From Hyphomicrobium sp. (GTDB lineage Bacteria; Pseudomonadota; Alphaproteobacteria; Rhizobiales; Hyphomicrobiaceae), in the NCBI GenBank assembly GCA_021732485.1, contig JAKFUV010000002.1:124001-188000 (forward strand): 64,000 nt of DNA, written 5' to 3'. Shown piece after piece: positions 17,563 through 26,126 of the stretch (within the stretch, counting starts at the first letter, position 1; every line of letters begins with the position of its first letter). Under the pieces are notes generated by a model, which ran no database searches, had not been told where the DNA came from, and saw nothing but the letters and a program-made list of their open reading frames with translations. A program made the translations under genes and the position numbers.

Positions 17563-18689
17563 GATGCCGCCTCATATTTTTTGATGCCGCCGTATTGATA
17601 ATAGGCCGCGCATGCGCCTTCCGATGACACCATCAGCGCTCCAAGTGGCGTTTCGGGGGTGCATGCGCTGCCGAAAACTTTGCATTGCCACGGCTTGATG
17701 ACGCCCTTCAAAACCTCGCCGCATTGGCAGGATTTTGGATCCGCAATCTTGATGTTCGGCATTGTGAACTTGGCTTCGGCATCGAACGCCGCATAGGCGG
17801 CACGCACTTTGACGCCCGAATGGTCGATTGAGCCAAGCCCGCGCCACTCGAAGAATTCGCGAAGTTCGTAGACCTCGGCGACGGCCGCGAGCGCCGCTGT
17901 ATTGCCATCCTTGGGGACAATGCGCGCGTATTGATTTTCGGTTTCCGCGCGGCCTTCTTTGATTTGCTTCAGCACCATCCAAATCGACTGCAAGATGTCT
18001 AGCGGTTCGAAACCTGCGACAACCATTGGCCGCTTGTAGTAGTCGGCGACAAATTCATACGGCGTCGTGCCAATGACCATCGACACGTGCCCCGGTCCCA
18101 GGAAGCCGTCAAGTTGCAGATCTGGGCTGTCGAGGATTGCCTTGATCGTCGGCACGATGGTGATGTGATTGCAGAATATCGTGAAGTTCGTCACGCCATC
18201 GGCTTTGGCTTGCAGGATGGTCAGTGCCGTTGAAGGAATCGTCGTTTCGAAGCCAATGCCGAAGAACACGACTTCGCGATCGGGGTTCTTTTTGGCAAGT
18301 GCGAGGGCGTCCATCGGTGAATAGACCATGCGCACGTCTGCGCCGTCGGCTTTCGCTTGTAGCAAGCTTTTTTTTGATCCCGGAACACGCATGGCGTCGC
18401 CGAACGTCGTGAAGATCACGTTGGGCCGCTCAGCGATGGCGATGCAGTCATCGACGCGGCCCATCGGCAGCACACAAACCGGACAGCCAGGCCCATGCAC
18501 GAGTTCGATCTCTTTCGGCAGCATGCCTTCGAGGCCGTAGCGGAAAATTGAGTGCGTATGCCCGCCGCAGACTTCCATGATCGCAATCGGACGCTCCCTG
18601 GCGATGGGAATGGATTTCGCCAGCAGCTCGATCTCATGGATCAGTGATTTAGCTTTTACGGCATCGCGAAATTCATCAACGTATTTCAT
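17559..18689 (-). CDS. hypD: HypD, scaffold for Fe(CN)2CO assembly
   Basis: A 376-residue Fe-S protein beginning MKYVDEFRD. It holds the family blocks EVCGGHTHSIFRYG, HGPGCPVCVLP, FGIGFETT, and the C-terminal Cys set (CQCGEVLKG with CKVFGSACTP). HypC and HypD form the complex on which the iron receives its CN and CO ligands. The ATG at 18689 overlaps the SIS-gene stop by 4 nt; the longer frame would run inside that gene and is Arg/Gly-rich, so it was rejected. Confidence 0.97.
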   Translation of the reverse strand: MKYVDEFRDAVKAKSLIHEIELLAKSIPIARERPIAIMEVCGGHTHSIFRYGLEGMLPKEIELVHGPGCPVCVLPMGRVDDCIAIAERPNVIFTTFGDAMRVPGSKKSLLQAKADGADVRMVYSPMDALALAKKNPDREVVFFGIGFETTIPSTALTILQAKADGVTNFTIFCNHITIVPTIKAILDSPDLQLDGFLGPGHVSMVIGTTPYEFVADYYKRPMVVAGFEPLDILQSIWMVLKQIKEGRAETENQYARIVPKDGNTAALAAVAEVYELREFFEWRGLGSIDHSGVKVRAAYAAFDAEAKFTMPNIKIADPKSCQCGEVLKGVIKPWQCKVFGSACTPETPLGALMVSSEGACAAYYQYGGIKKYEAAS

Positions 18690-19378
18690 GCGGCCGCTCC
18701 TTTGCGCGCCGCCGAGCCGCGATCGTCGGCCAGCAGCGTGTGCACCAGATCCCAGAGAATATGATAGGCGACGACGTGGCATTCCTGCGTGCGATGGATC
18801 GATTGCGACGGAACGACGAGACAGTGATCAATCGCGCCGCATGATTTCATGCGGCCGCCGTCGCCACCGGCTAAGCCGATCGTGACGATGCCCATCTCTT
18901 TGGCCTTCACGAACGCTGAGATGAGGTTGGCGGAATTGCCGCTAGTCGAAATGCCAATCAATCCGTCGCCAGAGCGTCCTTGCGCGATGATCTGGCGGAC
19001 GAACACGTGTTCGAAGCCGATATCATTGCCGACGGCCGAGATCATCGCCATGTCGGCCAGCAGATTGGTTGCGGCGAGCGCCGGTCGCCCAGCGGTTACC
19101 GGATGCACAAATTCGACGGCGACGTGAGACGCGTCGCAACTCGATCCACCATTGCCCATCGAGAACAGCCGCCCATTGTTCCGATAGACATCGGCCACTT
19201 TTTTTGCCGCTGCAACGAGTGTTGGCGCGCAGTCGCTGAAAAACGCCTCGTTCGTCTCGCGGCTTTCTCGCGATTTCATTTCGACAGACGTCAAAAGTGT
19301 TGCGTCAAGCTTGAGCGGGTCCTGAGCCTTACCGTGGAGAAACGGATAAAGGCCAGAAAGTAGGTTTTCGTTGCCCAT
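18686..19378 (-). CDS. SIS-domain protein, phosphoheptose isomerase (GmhA)-like
   Basis: A 230-residue SIS-domain protein. Sugar-phosphate binding features are visible: FSMGNGGSSCDASH, NDIGFEHVFVRQI, ISTSGNSANLI and IHRTQECHVVAYHILWDLVH, all typical of GmhA-type isomerases acting on sedoheptulose 7-phosphate. It sits between hypC and hypD with coupled ends, so it belongs to the hydrogenase operon and not to an LPS locus. GmhA-like genes are known in some actinobacterial-type hydrogenase clusters, but no role in maturation is established. The start at 19378 was preferred to the longer frame, which overlaps hypC. Confidence 0.85.
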   Translation of the reverse strand: MGNENLLSGLYPFLHGKAQDPLKLDATLLTSVEMKSRESRETNEAFFSDCAPTLVAAAKKVADVYRNNGRLFSMGNGGSSCDASHVAVEFVHPVTAGRPALAATNLLADMAMISAVGNDIGFEHVFVRQIIAQGRSGDGLIGISTSGNSANLISAFVKAKEMGIVTIGLAGGDGGRMKSCGAIDHCLVVPSQSIHRTQECHVVAYHILWDLVHTLLADDRGSAARKGAAA

Positions 19379-19388
19379 AACCTCTGTC

Positions 19389-19670
19389 CTATCGTGTTCC
19401 AGAAAGTCGCATTGCTTCCATTTCGGCTTGCGCTTCGCCAAGTTCGGTCAGGATTTTCATCGTTTGGGCGACTTCCGCTTCATCGATGCGGCTCATCGCA
19501 AAACCGACGTGGACCAACACCCAGTCGCCGACACACGACGCGACAGGATGATCATCGGACACGATGCACGCGATGTTGACCTGCCGCTTGATGCCGCTGA
19601 CGTCGACGGTCGCCAGTTTTTTGGCAACATCGTCGATTTTGACTATGCGTCCGGGAATACCGAGGCACAT
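19389..19670 (-). CDS. hypC: HypC, hydrogenase assembly chaperone
   Basis: A 93-residue protein starting MCLGIPGRIV, with the essential Cys2. It binds HypD and carries the iron centre to the large subunit precursor. Its 5' end overlaps the 3' end of hypF by 28 nt, and the SIS-domain gene starts 10 bp after its stop. Confidence 0.96.
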   Translation of the reverse strand: MCLGIPGRIVKIDDVAKKLATVDVSGIKRQVNIACIVSDDHPVASCVGDWVLVHVGFAMSRIDEAEVAQTMKILTELGEAQAEMEAMRLSGTR

Positions 19671-22099
19671 GGGGCAGGCCCTCCAATGGTCGTGTTCTGG
19701 TTTTTGCTGAGTAGCTGTGCGGCGGCGATAGCGACTTGACCGAGTGCCAACCCGCCGTCACCCGCTGGAACGTTGGTGTGGCTGAGGACGGTGAAGCCGT
19801 CGGTCTCAAGTCGCGCGATGACCTGCTCAAGCAGGACGCGGTTATGAAAACATCCACCAGATAACGCGACCGTGTCGAAGCGCGGACCTTCTTCACTGTC
19901 GCGGTGGGCGAGCTTCGTGGTCAAAGCGCAAATCGCTCGAGCAAGCCCACGATGGAAGCGCGCCGACATGACTCCCGGAGCAGTGTTGAGTATCAGGTCG
20001 CCGAGAATGGCATTCCAAACACCAACCGGTTCGATGTACGGCAGGTTGGTTCCTTTGAGGCGCGGTATCGAGAATGGGTAGTCCAGCGAGCCGTCGGCGC
20101 AGTGCAACGCATCCTCGTCAATGATGGCTTCAAGCCGGGACGCTGCTTCGCCTTCATAACCTTGTGCCTCGAAACATACCCCCATTGCCGCTGCAGCGGC
20201 ATCGAACAAGCGCCCGCAGGAGGATGCCAATGGCGCGTTGATGTGATCTCGCAGCATGGCATCGAGGATTTTTCGGGGCTTTGCTGCGAGGTGCCGAAAG
20301 AGGTCGAGCTCAGCAAAGTTGACTTCAAAATTCGCCCAGCCGATTTCGGCCATCAGGTGAGCATAGAGATTGCGCCAAGGTTCGATCGACGCGCGATCGC
20401 CGCCGAGCATGGCGACGGGCTTGAAGGTTCCGACCCTCTCAAATTGCCGATAGTCGGCGAGCAAGAATTCGCCACCCCAAATCTCTCCGTGCTGACCGTA
20501 TCCAAGCCCATCGAGAACAATACCCAGAACAGGAGGTGCGGCGAGTTCGCGGTGATTTTCCGCAAGGCAACTCGCAAGATGGGCATGGTGATGCCGCACC
20601 TGGCACAGCGGCGCTTTAAGCTCAGTCGCAAGCTTTGCAGCAAAGGTTGAGCTGCGATACCCGGGATGACTGTCGGCGACGACAAGATCCGGCGAAGCTT
20701 CAAACAAGTCTTGATAGAGCTTTATCGTGTGCTCGAAGTCGGCGAAGGTCCGAACGTCGTCGAGATCGCCGATGTGTTGCGAGAGAATGGCCGAGCCTGC
20801 CTTTGTAAAGCAGAATGTCGATTTAAGATCGCCGCCCATCGCGAAAATCTCTGGCGCGTTCTCGAAGCCTTTGGGTAACCTGATCGAGGCCGGTGCATAG
20901 CCGCGCGCACGGCGCAGAACGCGCATCGATCCGGCGGCAAATCGGACAACGGAGTCGTCGACGCGATTGAGAATGTCGCGATCATGCACCAGGGCATACG
21001 GTGCAATGGATGCGAGTTGCGCCCTCGCGTCTGGCTCGGAGATGACTTGCGGCGCGCTTGAAACATTACCCGAGGTCATCACGACAGGACGTTTCATACG
21101 CCGCAGCAGCATCGCATGCATCGGCGTTGTCGGCAGCATGAAGCCGAGCATATTCAGGCCTGGCGCGATATATTCGGGCAAACGCCGAGGGCCGTCGGCC
21201 TTGAGCAACACGATCGGTCCGGCCGGGCTGGTCAGTGACCGCATTTCGTCGCCGGACATGCTGCAAAACTGGCGAATGATATCGAGGTCGCGGGCCATCA
21301 GCGCAAACGGTTTGCTGTCGCGCTGCTTCAAGGCGCGCAAGCGTGCGACGGTATCGGGCCGTGTGGCGTCACACGCTAAATGGAACCCGCCAAGGCCCTT
21401 GATCGCGACGATTTCGCCTTTCTGGATCAGTCCCATGGCGCCGTCCACGTCGTCCAGCATCGAAGACTGTTCATAGCTGAACGCCGCACCGTCGAACCGG
21501 ATCAAGCGCGCTTTGGGTCCGCAGAAGTGGCAGGCAGTTGTCTCTGCGTGGAAGCGCCGGTTCGCGGGGTCGTTGTATTCGGCGGCGCACTCGGCACACA
21601 GATCGAAGGCGGCCATGCTTGTCGAGGTGCGATCGTAGGGAAGCTTCGAGACAACCGTCAGGCGAGGTCCGCAGTTTGTGCAAGTCGTAAATGGATAGCG
21701 ATAGCGTCGCGAAAACGGATCGAAGATGTCATTTGCGCAGTCGTCGCACAGCGCGGCGTCCGGTGCGATTTCAGTGTTCGCTTTGCCATGAGCACTTTCT
21801 TGAATCTCAAACGTCAACGGCAGCGCGCCGTCATAGGGTTTGATTTCGATGGCGTCCACATACGCGAGCGGCGGAGCGTGATCCTCCATGCGCGCAATGA
21901 GAGTGCGGATCGCAGCGGCCGTGCCTTGAGCGCGGATCAGTAGGCCGTCAGCGTCGTTGAGCACAACGCCGTTCAGTCCGAGATCACGTGCATGCCGCCA
22001 AACCATCGGGCGAAAGCCCACGCCCTGCACGCGTCCACGGACGCGGATTTCGACTGCGGGCGAGGTGTCGATAAGGTGGGCGCGTGCCACGATGTTCAT
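19643..22099 (-). CDS. hypF: HypF, carbamoyltransferase
   Basis: A 818-residue protein with all HypF domains in order: acylphosphatase (VRGRVQGVGFRPMVWRHA, about residues 15-95), two zinc fingers (CDDCANDIF with CTNCGPR; CAECAAEY with CHFCG), YrdC/Sua5-like (KGLGGFHLACDA) and a Kae1/carbamoyltransferase domain (HHHAHLASCLAE, SGGCFHNRVL). It makes carbamoyl-AMP from carbamoyl phosphate and passes the group to HypE. The ATG overlaps the NHL-gene stop (ATGA). Confidence 0.97.
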   Translation of the reverse strand: MNIVARAHLIDTSPAVEIRVRGRVQGVGFRPMVWRHARDLGLNGVVLNDADGLLIRAQGTAAAIRTLIARMEDHAPPLAYVDAIEIKPYDGALPLTFEIQESAHGKANTEIAPDAALCDDCANDIFDPFSRRYRYPFTTCTNCGPRLTVVSKLPYDRTSTSMAAFDLCAECAAEYNDPANRRFHAETTACHFCGPKARLIRFDGAAFSYEQSSMLDDVDGAMGLIQKGEIVAIKGLGGFHLACDATRPDTVARLRALKQRDSKPFALMARDLDIIRQFCSMSGDEMRSLTSPAGPIVLLKADGPRRLPEYIAPGLNMLGFMLPTTPMHAMLLRRMKRPVVMTSGNVSSAPQVISEPDARAQLASIAPYALVHDRDILNRVDDSVVRFAAGSMRVLRRARGYAPASIRLPKGFENAPEIFAMGGDLKSTFCFTKAGSAILSQHIGDLDDVRTFADFEHTIKLYQDLFEASPDLVVADSHPGYRSSTFAAKLATELKAPLCQVRHHHAHLASCLAENHRELAAPPVLGIVLDGLGYGQHGEIWGGEFLLADYRQFERVGTFKPVAMLGGDRASIEPWRNLYAHLMAEIGWANFEVNFAELDLFRHLAAKPRKILDAMLRDHINAPLASSCGRLFDAAAAAMGVCFEAQGYEGEAASRLEAIIDEDALHCADGSLDYPFSIPRLKGTNLPYIEPVGVWNAILGDLILNTAPGVMSARFHRGLARAICALTTKLAHRDSEEGPRFDTVALSGGCFHNRVLLEQVIARLETDGFTVLSHTNVPAGDGGLALGQVAIAAAQLLSKNQNTTIGGPAPCASVFPDA

Positions 22100-23289
22100 G
22101 GCGCACCTTCCCACAGCAGCACGCGGTTGTTGCCGCTGTCAGCCACCACGACGGTCGTGCCGGACGCGGCAACGCCATACGGCCAGCAAAGCGTTCCGCG
22201 CCCTGGGAGGCCCCAGCCGTTTTCGCCCTTGTCCTGAAACGTCTGCTGTCCAGCGAGGCCGCACGCTCGCGCATTCATGGCGAGCGCGTCGAGATCATAC
22301 GCAACGAGACGGCAATTCGCCGTATCCGCAGCGATCAGCCGGTTTTTCAGCACCGCCAAGCCATAGGGCATATTAAGCGATGCCGGTGTCGGGTAGTACG
22401 CCACTTGATTGTGGTCGACCCCGCTGCAATCGCGTTGCCCTAAAACGAATGTGCAAGGTTCACCGTTGGCCGTTGGTATCTGATCCCACACCATGATCCG
22501 ATTATTTCCAGCATCGGCGACCATCAGGCGATGGTTATGGACGACGATGCCGTGCGGCCAGCGCATGCCGGTTGCATCAGGCGATCGGCCCGCATTCTCA
22601 TCGCGGGTGACGAAATCGTTTTCGCCAAGCACCAAGTCGGCAGGTGTTCCGTTGGCGGCGGGCACGCTATTCCATTTGAGCACGCGCCGGTTGCCCGTAT
22701 CGGCAACATAGAGTGCTCCATTTTCAATGACGACCCCGTAGCACCAGTTGAGACTATTGGCTGAGGCACTTTGCGAGCCGCGATTGGCATGCCCGGAATT
22801 GAAATCCGCTTGACCCAATACGACATCAGCGGGCTGATTGGAGTGAGTTGGATATCCATGCCAAATGAGCACGCGATGGTTCCACGCATCAGCGACCGCC
22901 AAGATTCCATCCACCGCAGCGACGCCGGTCGGTACATTTAAGCTCGCGGCACCGACGTCAGATTTGGCGTTGCGGCCTTCGGATTCGAAGTCGGGTTGGC
23001 CTATGATAAAATCAGCGGGGGTGCCATCGCGCGCTGGTGCGCTGTTCCAGATCAACAGACGATGATGGCCGGTATCGCAGACGAAAAGCGGACCGTGAGG
23101 ATCGCTCAACGTCGCGCCACGAGGACCAAACAGCGAATCTGCTGCCGGACGAATCGGATCGGCGAGTCCATCAGCGGCAGCTTTCTGCCCGAGGATGACG
23201 CGCGCACCGGACGTCTCCAAGACGGCTGGACCACTCAGCGCATCATTGCTTGGAAGCACCTTGCGTTTCGGGCTGAGTGAGACGTGCAT
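22096..23289 (-). CDS. NHL-repeat beta-propeller protein of the hydrogenase operon
   Basis: A 397-residue protein built of repeats of the type VADTGNHRVLIWNSxP followed by ADxVLGQxDF; at least six copies are visible (FVCDTGHHRLLIWNS, VADAWNHRVLIW, VADTGNRRVLKWNS, VADAGNNRIMVWDQ, ADTANCRLVAYD, VADSGNNRVLLWE), consistent with a six-bladed propeller. There is no signal peptide, so it is cytoplasmic. NHL proteins recur in group 1h hydrogenase clusters; function unknown, perhaps a docking platform. The start at MHVSLSPKR lies 2 bp after the NifU-Rieske stop. Confidence 0.88.
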   Translation of the reverse strand: MHVSLSPKRKVLPSNDALSGPAVLETSGARVILGQKAAADGLADPIRPAADSLFGPRGATLSDPHGPLFVCDTGHHRLLIWNSAPARDGTPADFIIGQPDFESEGRNAKSDVGAASLNVPTGVAAVDGILAVADAWNHRVLIWHGYPTHSNQPADVVLGQADFNSGHANRGSQSASANSLNWCYGVVIENGALYVADTGNRRVLKWNSVPAANGTPADLVLGENDFVTRDENAGRSPDATGMRWPHGIVVHNHRLMVADAGNNRIMVWDQIPTANGEPCTFVLGQRDCSGVDHNQVAYYPTPASLNMPYGLAVLKNRLIAADTANCRLVAYDLDALAMNARACGLAGQQTFQDKGENGWGLPGRGTLCWPYGVAASGTTVVVADSGNNRVLLWEGAP

Positions 23290-23291
23290 GA

Positions 23292-24167
23292 TTATTTTTG
23301 CAACCTCACTTCTACGCGGTTGCCGATGACACGAACGGCGTGCGGTTGCAGTTGAACGGCTGGCGCCGTCAAACACTCGCCGCTTGCCAAATCGTATCGA
23401 AATCCATGATAGGGGCAGGTGATAATGCCTGCGTCGACGTCGCCGTCGTCGAGGGCAAGACCAAGATGGGCGCACGCATTCTGGAAGCAGGTTACGAGTG
23501 ATCCGCGACGCGACAGCAGAATTTTCTCACCGTCCACAATGTCGGCTTTGATGCCGCCGTCCGGGATGTCTTGAAGTTTTGCCGCGAGGTGCCATTTCCC
23601 ACCTGCGCCGAGGGCAAAAGGACTGATAAAGCGAACGCTCTCGCCATCGCCAGATGTTGCGCCCGTCCCTTTGACCTGAAGGATGTCGGTGATCTCAGGG
23701 CAGGAGTCCTCGACAGCTTTTTTGACGCCGGCATGAAATGTCAGTTGCGACGCCGGGCAGCCGTCGCATGCGCCTGTAAATCTGACTTCGATGGTTGGCG
23801 GCGCGATCGAAACCAGTTCGACATCGCCGCCGTGCGACGCCAGCATCGGGCGGATACTTTCAAGCGCGGCTTCAACGCGTTCGGTCAGGCTTGGCTTGAT
23901 GATGCCGTGCCGGCGCAGGACCGCATACACAACCTCATCCGTGACCGCCGACTTCATGGCTGCGAGCGCTGCCGGATCGCGTTTCAAGGCGCCAACGAGC
24001 CGCCGAAGTGCCTCGCCATTGAGCGCTTCAATCGCCAAACCGTAAGCCTTTACCGCGCCGCGCGGTGTTTCATCCCAATTCTCGAAAATCATTTCGAGAC
24101 GCTCGATATCGCCCGCGAGATGGGCGACGTCGTTGCGAACACTCGAACTTGTTTCGATGACGGACAC
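23292..24167 (-). CDS. NifU-Rieske fusion iron-sulfur protein (HhyE/HucE-like electron carrier)
   Basis: A 291-residue protein. An N-terminal helical region is followed by a NifU-type domain with GACDGCPAS (CxxC) and a C-terminal Rieske domain whose ligands are perfect: CAHL, 16 residues, then CPYH. The start is taken as GTG at 24167, with GAGG five bases upstream and 7 bp after the previous stop. The upstream open frame reads through the two small membrane genes and is not credible. Proteins of this build (HhyE/HucE) are proposed to relay electrons from the group 1h hydrogenase to the respiratory chain. Confidence 0.9.
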   Translation of the reverse strand: MSVIETSSSVRNDVAHLAGDIERLEMIFENWDETPRGAVKAYGLAIEALNGEALRRLVGALKRDPAALAAMKSAVTDEVVYAVLRRHGIIKPSLTERVEAALESIRPMLASHGGDVELVSIAPPTIEVRFTGACDGCPASQLTFHAGVKKAVEDSCPEITDILQVKGTGATSGDGESVRFISPFALGAGGKWHLAAKLQDIPDGGIKADIVDGEKILLSRRGSLVTCFQNACAHLGLALDDGDVDAGIITCPYHGFRYDLASGECLTAPAVQLQPHAVRVIGNRVEVRLQK

Positions 24168-24174
24168 GATAGCC

Positions 24175-24402
24175 TCAGCGGTAACGCAGGTTGCGGAATA
24201 GGTAGGGCTGGATGGACCCGCCAATGAAGCCTGCGATCGTCGCCGCGAACCAGTGCGGCAAACCTGCAAAGTGCAGTGTCGCGAGGAAGACCGCGACGGT
24301 GAGAAAAATTCCGATCGCCAACTGCGCGTAGGCTTTTCCGGGTTCTGCAAAGAGTTTGCCGCGCAGAAAAAGTCCGATAGAATTTTTTACCATTTCGATC
24401 AT
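24175..24402 (-). CDS. 75-aa two-helix membrane protein of the hydrogenase operon
   Basis: A 75-residue protein with an amphipathic N-terminus (MIEMVKNSIGLFLRGKLF) and two membrane segments (AYAQLAIGIFLTVAVFLATLHF and WFAATIAGFIGGSIQPYLF). It ends in a basic tail, RNLRYR. It lies 9 bp after the 69-aa gene and 7 bp before NifU-Rieske. No family was recognised. The soluble hydrogenase has no signal peptide or cytochrome b partner, so this protein is a candidate for membrane attachment or quinone access; that is inference. Confidence 0.75.
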   Translation of the reverse strand: MIEMVKNSIGLFLRGKLFAEPGKAYAQLAIGIFLTVAVFLATLHFAGLPHWFAATIAGFIGGSIQPYLFRNLRYR

Positions 24403-24411
24403 TGTCGAGCC

Positions 24412-24621
24412 TCAGTTGATGAAAGCGGATGCAATCAGGCCAAGCAACACGCCGGCGGAGCCAGCCACTTGCCCGTAGAAAGAGCCCATGAACGCCGCGA
24501 GTTCGACGCCGAGCGCCTTGCCACCTGTCACGACGCCACCGATAGCGCCGCCAGCGAGTGACGCGAGAATGCCGGCGGCTAGCGCAAGGCCAGCTGTCTC
24601 AAGTGGCAAGTTGCCGATCAT
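24412..24621 (-). CDS. 69-aa glycine-zipper membrane protein of the hydrogenase operon
   Basis: A 69-residue protein with two membrane segments rich in small residues: LALAAGILASLAGGAIGGVV and FYGQVAGSAGVLLGLIASAF. GxxxG and GGxxGG spacing suggests tight helix packing or oligomers. The ATG at 24621 has GGGAGA upstream; a 23-residue N-terminal extension in frame is Arg/Thr-rich and rejected. It belongs to the hydrogenase operon by spacing. Function unknown; see the finding on possible quinone-access scaffolds. Confidence 0.72.
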   Translation of the reverse strand: MIGNLPLETAGLALAAGILASLAGGAIGGVVTGGKALGVELAAFMGSFYGQVAGSAGVLLGLIASAFIN

Positions 24622-24691
24622 TGTTTGAAGTCTCCCGTTGATATTTTCGGTTTTGCGTGTGGCGGTTCTGCTGATCGTCCTGGCGCTCACC

Positions 24692-25690
24692 TCAGGCGGG
24701 AGCCGCGTGGCCGTTCGCCGGCGTCAAGGAAAGTGTCTCGCGTTCGATTTGATCGATGGCTTGGCCAATAATGCGCGCTTTTTCCATTTCTCCAGCGGCA
24801 TTGAATAGTGCGCGTGCATCGCAATAGTGTTGGCGCGCGAGGCTGAGATTGCGCCGATTTCCAGACGCAGGGTCGCTGACGTCGTCTGGCAAATTCCAAA
24901 GGCAGTTGGCTTTGTTGGCGATCGTATTTGCGTATTCCAACGGCATGGTTTCGCGCGACCGGACCTTCAAAGCTTCATCATAGGCTTCAAGTGCACGCAG
25001 ATTGTTTTCAACGACATGGCTAGACGACGCATACTGGAGCGCATTTCCGAGATTGTTTTGAAGCATTGCGTATTCAGACGGGTTGTCGATCAAGGTGACG
25101 ACCTTCAGCCCTTCTTCGAACGCCTGAACCGCAAGAGCTTCGCGCATCTTGGAGCGCTCGTCCGTGAAGGGTATCGAGAGAAAAGCCGTCGCCAGATTAT
25201 TTTGCAGGATCGCGAACTCAGCTGGATATTTGATGCGGTCGAACGTGCGAAGCGATCGTTGATAAGCGGCGATAGCGTCAGTGATGCGCGCCTTATGATC
25301 GCCGGCTAAATTCTGCAGGATCAGTCCGAAATTCATCTCCGCTTCTGCAAGCTCTTCGGCTTCGCCGTGTGCACGGATGACCGGCATGGCCTCGGTCATC
25401 GCATCACGCGCGGCCTCAAGTGACGCTGTCCCTGTTTCCGGCAAAGCCTGGAGTGCGGTTGCCTTGCGGGCATTGATGCGCGCTTTCAGAAGCGCGTGAG
25501 TGCCGGGACAGATTTCGAGCGCACGATCATAAAGCTCGATAGCGGCGCGCAGTTCGTCGATGGACTTGGGCTTTATTTGGAGGCCGATGGCGATCTCCAT
25601 CAGCATCTCCGCACGATCTTGTGGGCTCGCTGCATCGGCGTCGGCGGCTGACAACGCCGCGCGCACTTGCTCATCGACTCCAACAGCCAC
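24692..25690 (-). CDS. TPR-type helical repeat protein of the hydrogenase operon
   Basis: About 332 residues of helical repeats of the kind AIELYDRALEICPGTH, FAILQNNLATAFLSIPF, YAMLQNNLGNALQYAS and ALEAYDEALKVRS. There is no signal peptide or membrane segment. The start is placed at GTG 25690, eight bases after a strong AGGGGAGG; the frame is open to an ATG at 25795, but that extension contains a stable hairpin and is poor protein. TPR proteins are recurrent in group 1h hydrogenase clusters and may act as assembly scaffolds. Confidence 0.85.
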   Translation of the reverse strand: MAVGVDEQVRAALSAADADAASPQDRAEMLMEIAIGLQIKPKSIDELRAAIELYDRALEICPGTHALLKARINARKATALQALPETGTASLEAARDAMTEAMPVIRAHGEAEELAEAEMNFGLILQNLAGDHKARITDAIAAYQRSLRTFDRIKYPAEFAILQNNLATAFLSIPFTDERSKMREALAVQAFEEGLKVVTLIDNPSEYAMLQNNLGNALQYASSSHVVENNLRALEAYDEALKVRSRETMPLEYANTIANKANCLWNLPDDVSDPASGNRRNLSLARQHYCDARALFNAAGEMEKARIIGQAIDQIERETLSLTPANGHAAPA

Positions 25691-25711
25691 GCGACCAGCC
25701 TCCCCTTGGTT

Positions 25712-25730
25712 GCCACCTCTTAAGGGTGGC
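25712..25730 (-). promoter_or_regulatory. Intercistronic hairpin before the TPR gene
   Basis: GCCACC (25712-25717) and GGTGGC (25725-25730) form a perfect 6-bp stem around a 7-nt loop, located just upstream of the AGGGGAGG ribosome site. It has no T-tract, so it is more likely an mRNA processing or stability element than a terminator. Confidence 0.5.
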
Positions 25731-25804
25731 TCACCTCGTTGGCTTTTAGATAAGCAAATTGTCAGACCGTCGTCTATAGAAATTACATAATGCAAACTTA
25801 GTTG

Positions 25805-26116
25805 TCATTCAAATGCGCCGGGCGTGACGAGAGCAGCGCGGTCATCGCTCCACTGCGCTGGAAGTGTCATCTCGATATGATCTTCGACGTTATTCTCGCG
25901 AAAAAAATCTGCGGCCTGAACGGCGCGATCACCAGCGGCGTTTTTCAGTTTGATCACGTAGCCGCCGGCTGACGGATTGCGCACTGGCAGCACGATCAGA
26001 TCCGTGCCGTCGCGCAGCAGCACAACATTGTCGAGCCCTTTGAAATAGCGTTCGTATACATCATGGGCGAAATACAGCGTGCCACGCCGGATACTGAGGA
26101 GGCATGGATCACTCAT
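25805..26116 (-). CDS. 103-aa conserved-context hydrogenase operon protein
   Basis: A 103-residue protein starting MSDPCLLSIRRGTLYFAHDVY. It looks like a small alpha/beta fold (strand pairs at VVLLRDGTDLIVLPV and GGYVIKLKNAAGD, a helix at AVQAADFFREN) without Cys clusters or membrane segments. It lies 10 bp after the maturation protease gene. No family was recognised. Context points to a role in assembly of the hydrogenase complex. Confidence 0.72.
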   Translation of the reverse strand: MSDPCLLSIRRGTLYFAHDVYERYFKGLDNVVLLRDGTDLIVLPVRNPSAGGYVIKLKNAAGDRAVQAADFFRENNVEDHIEMTLPAQWSDDRAALVTPGAFE

Positions 26117-26126
26117 GGTGCAGCGA

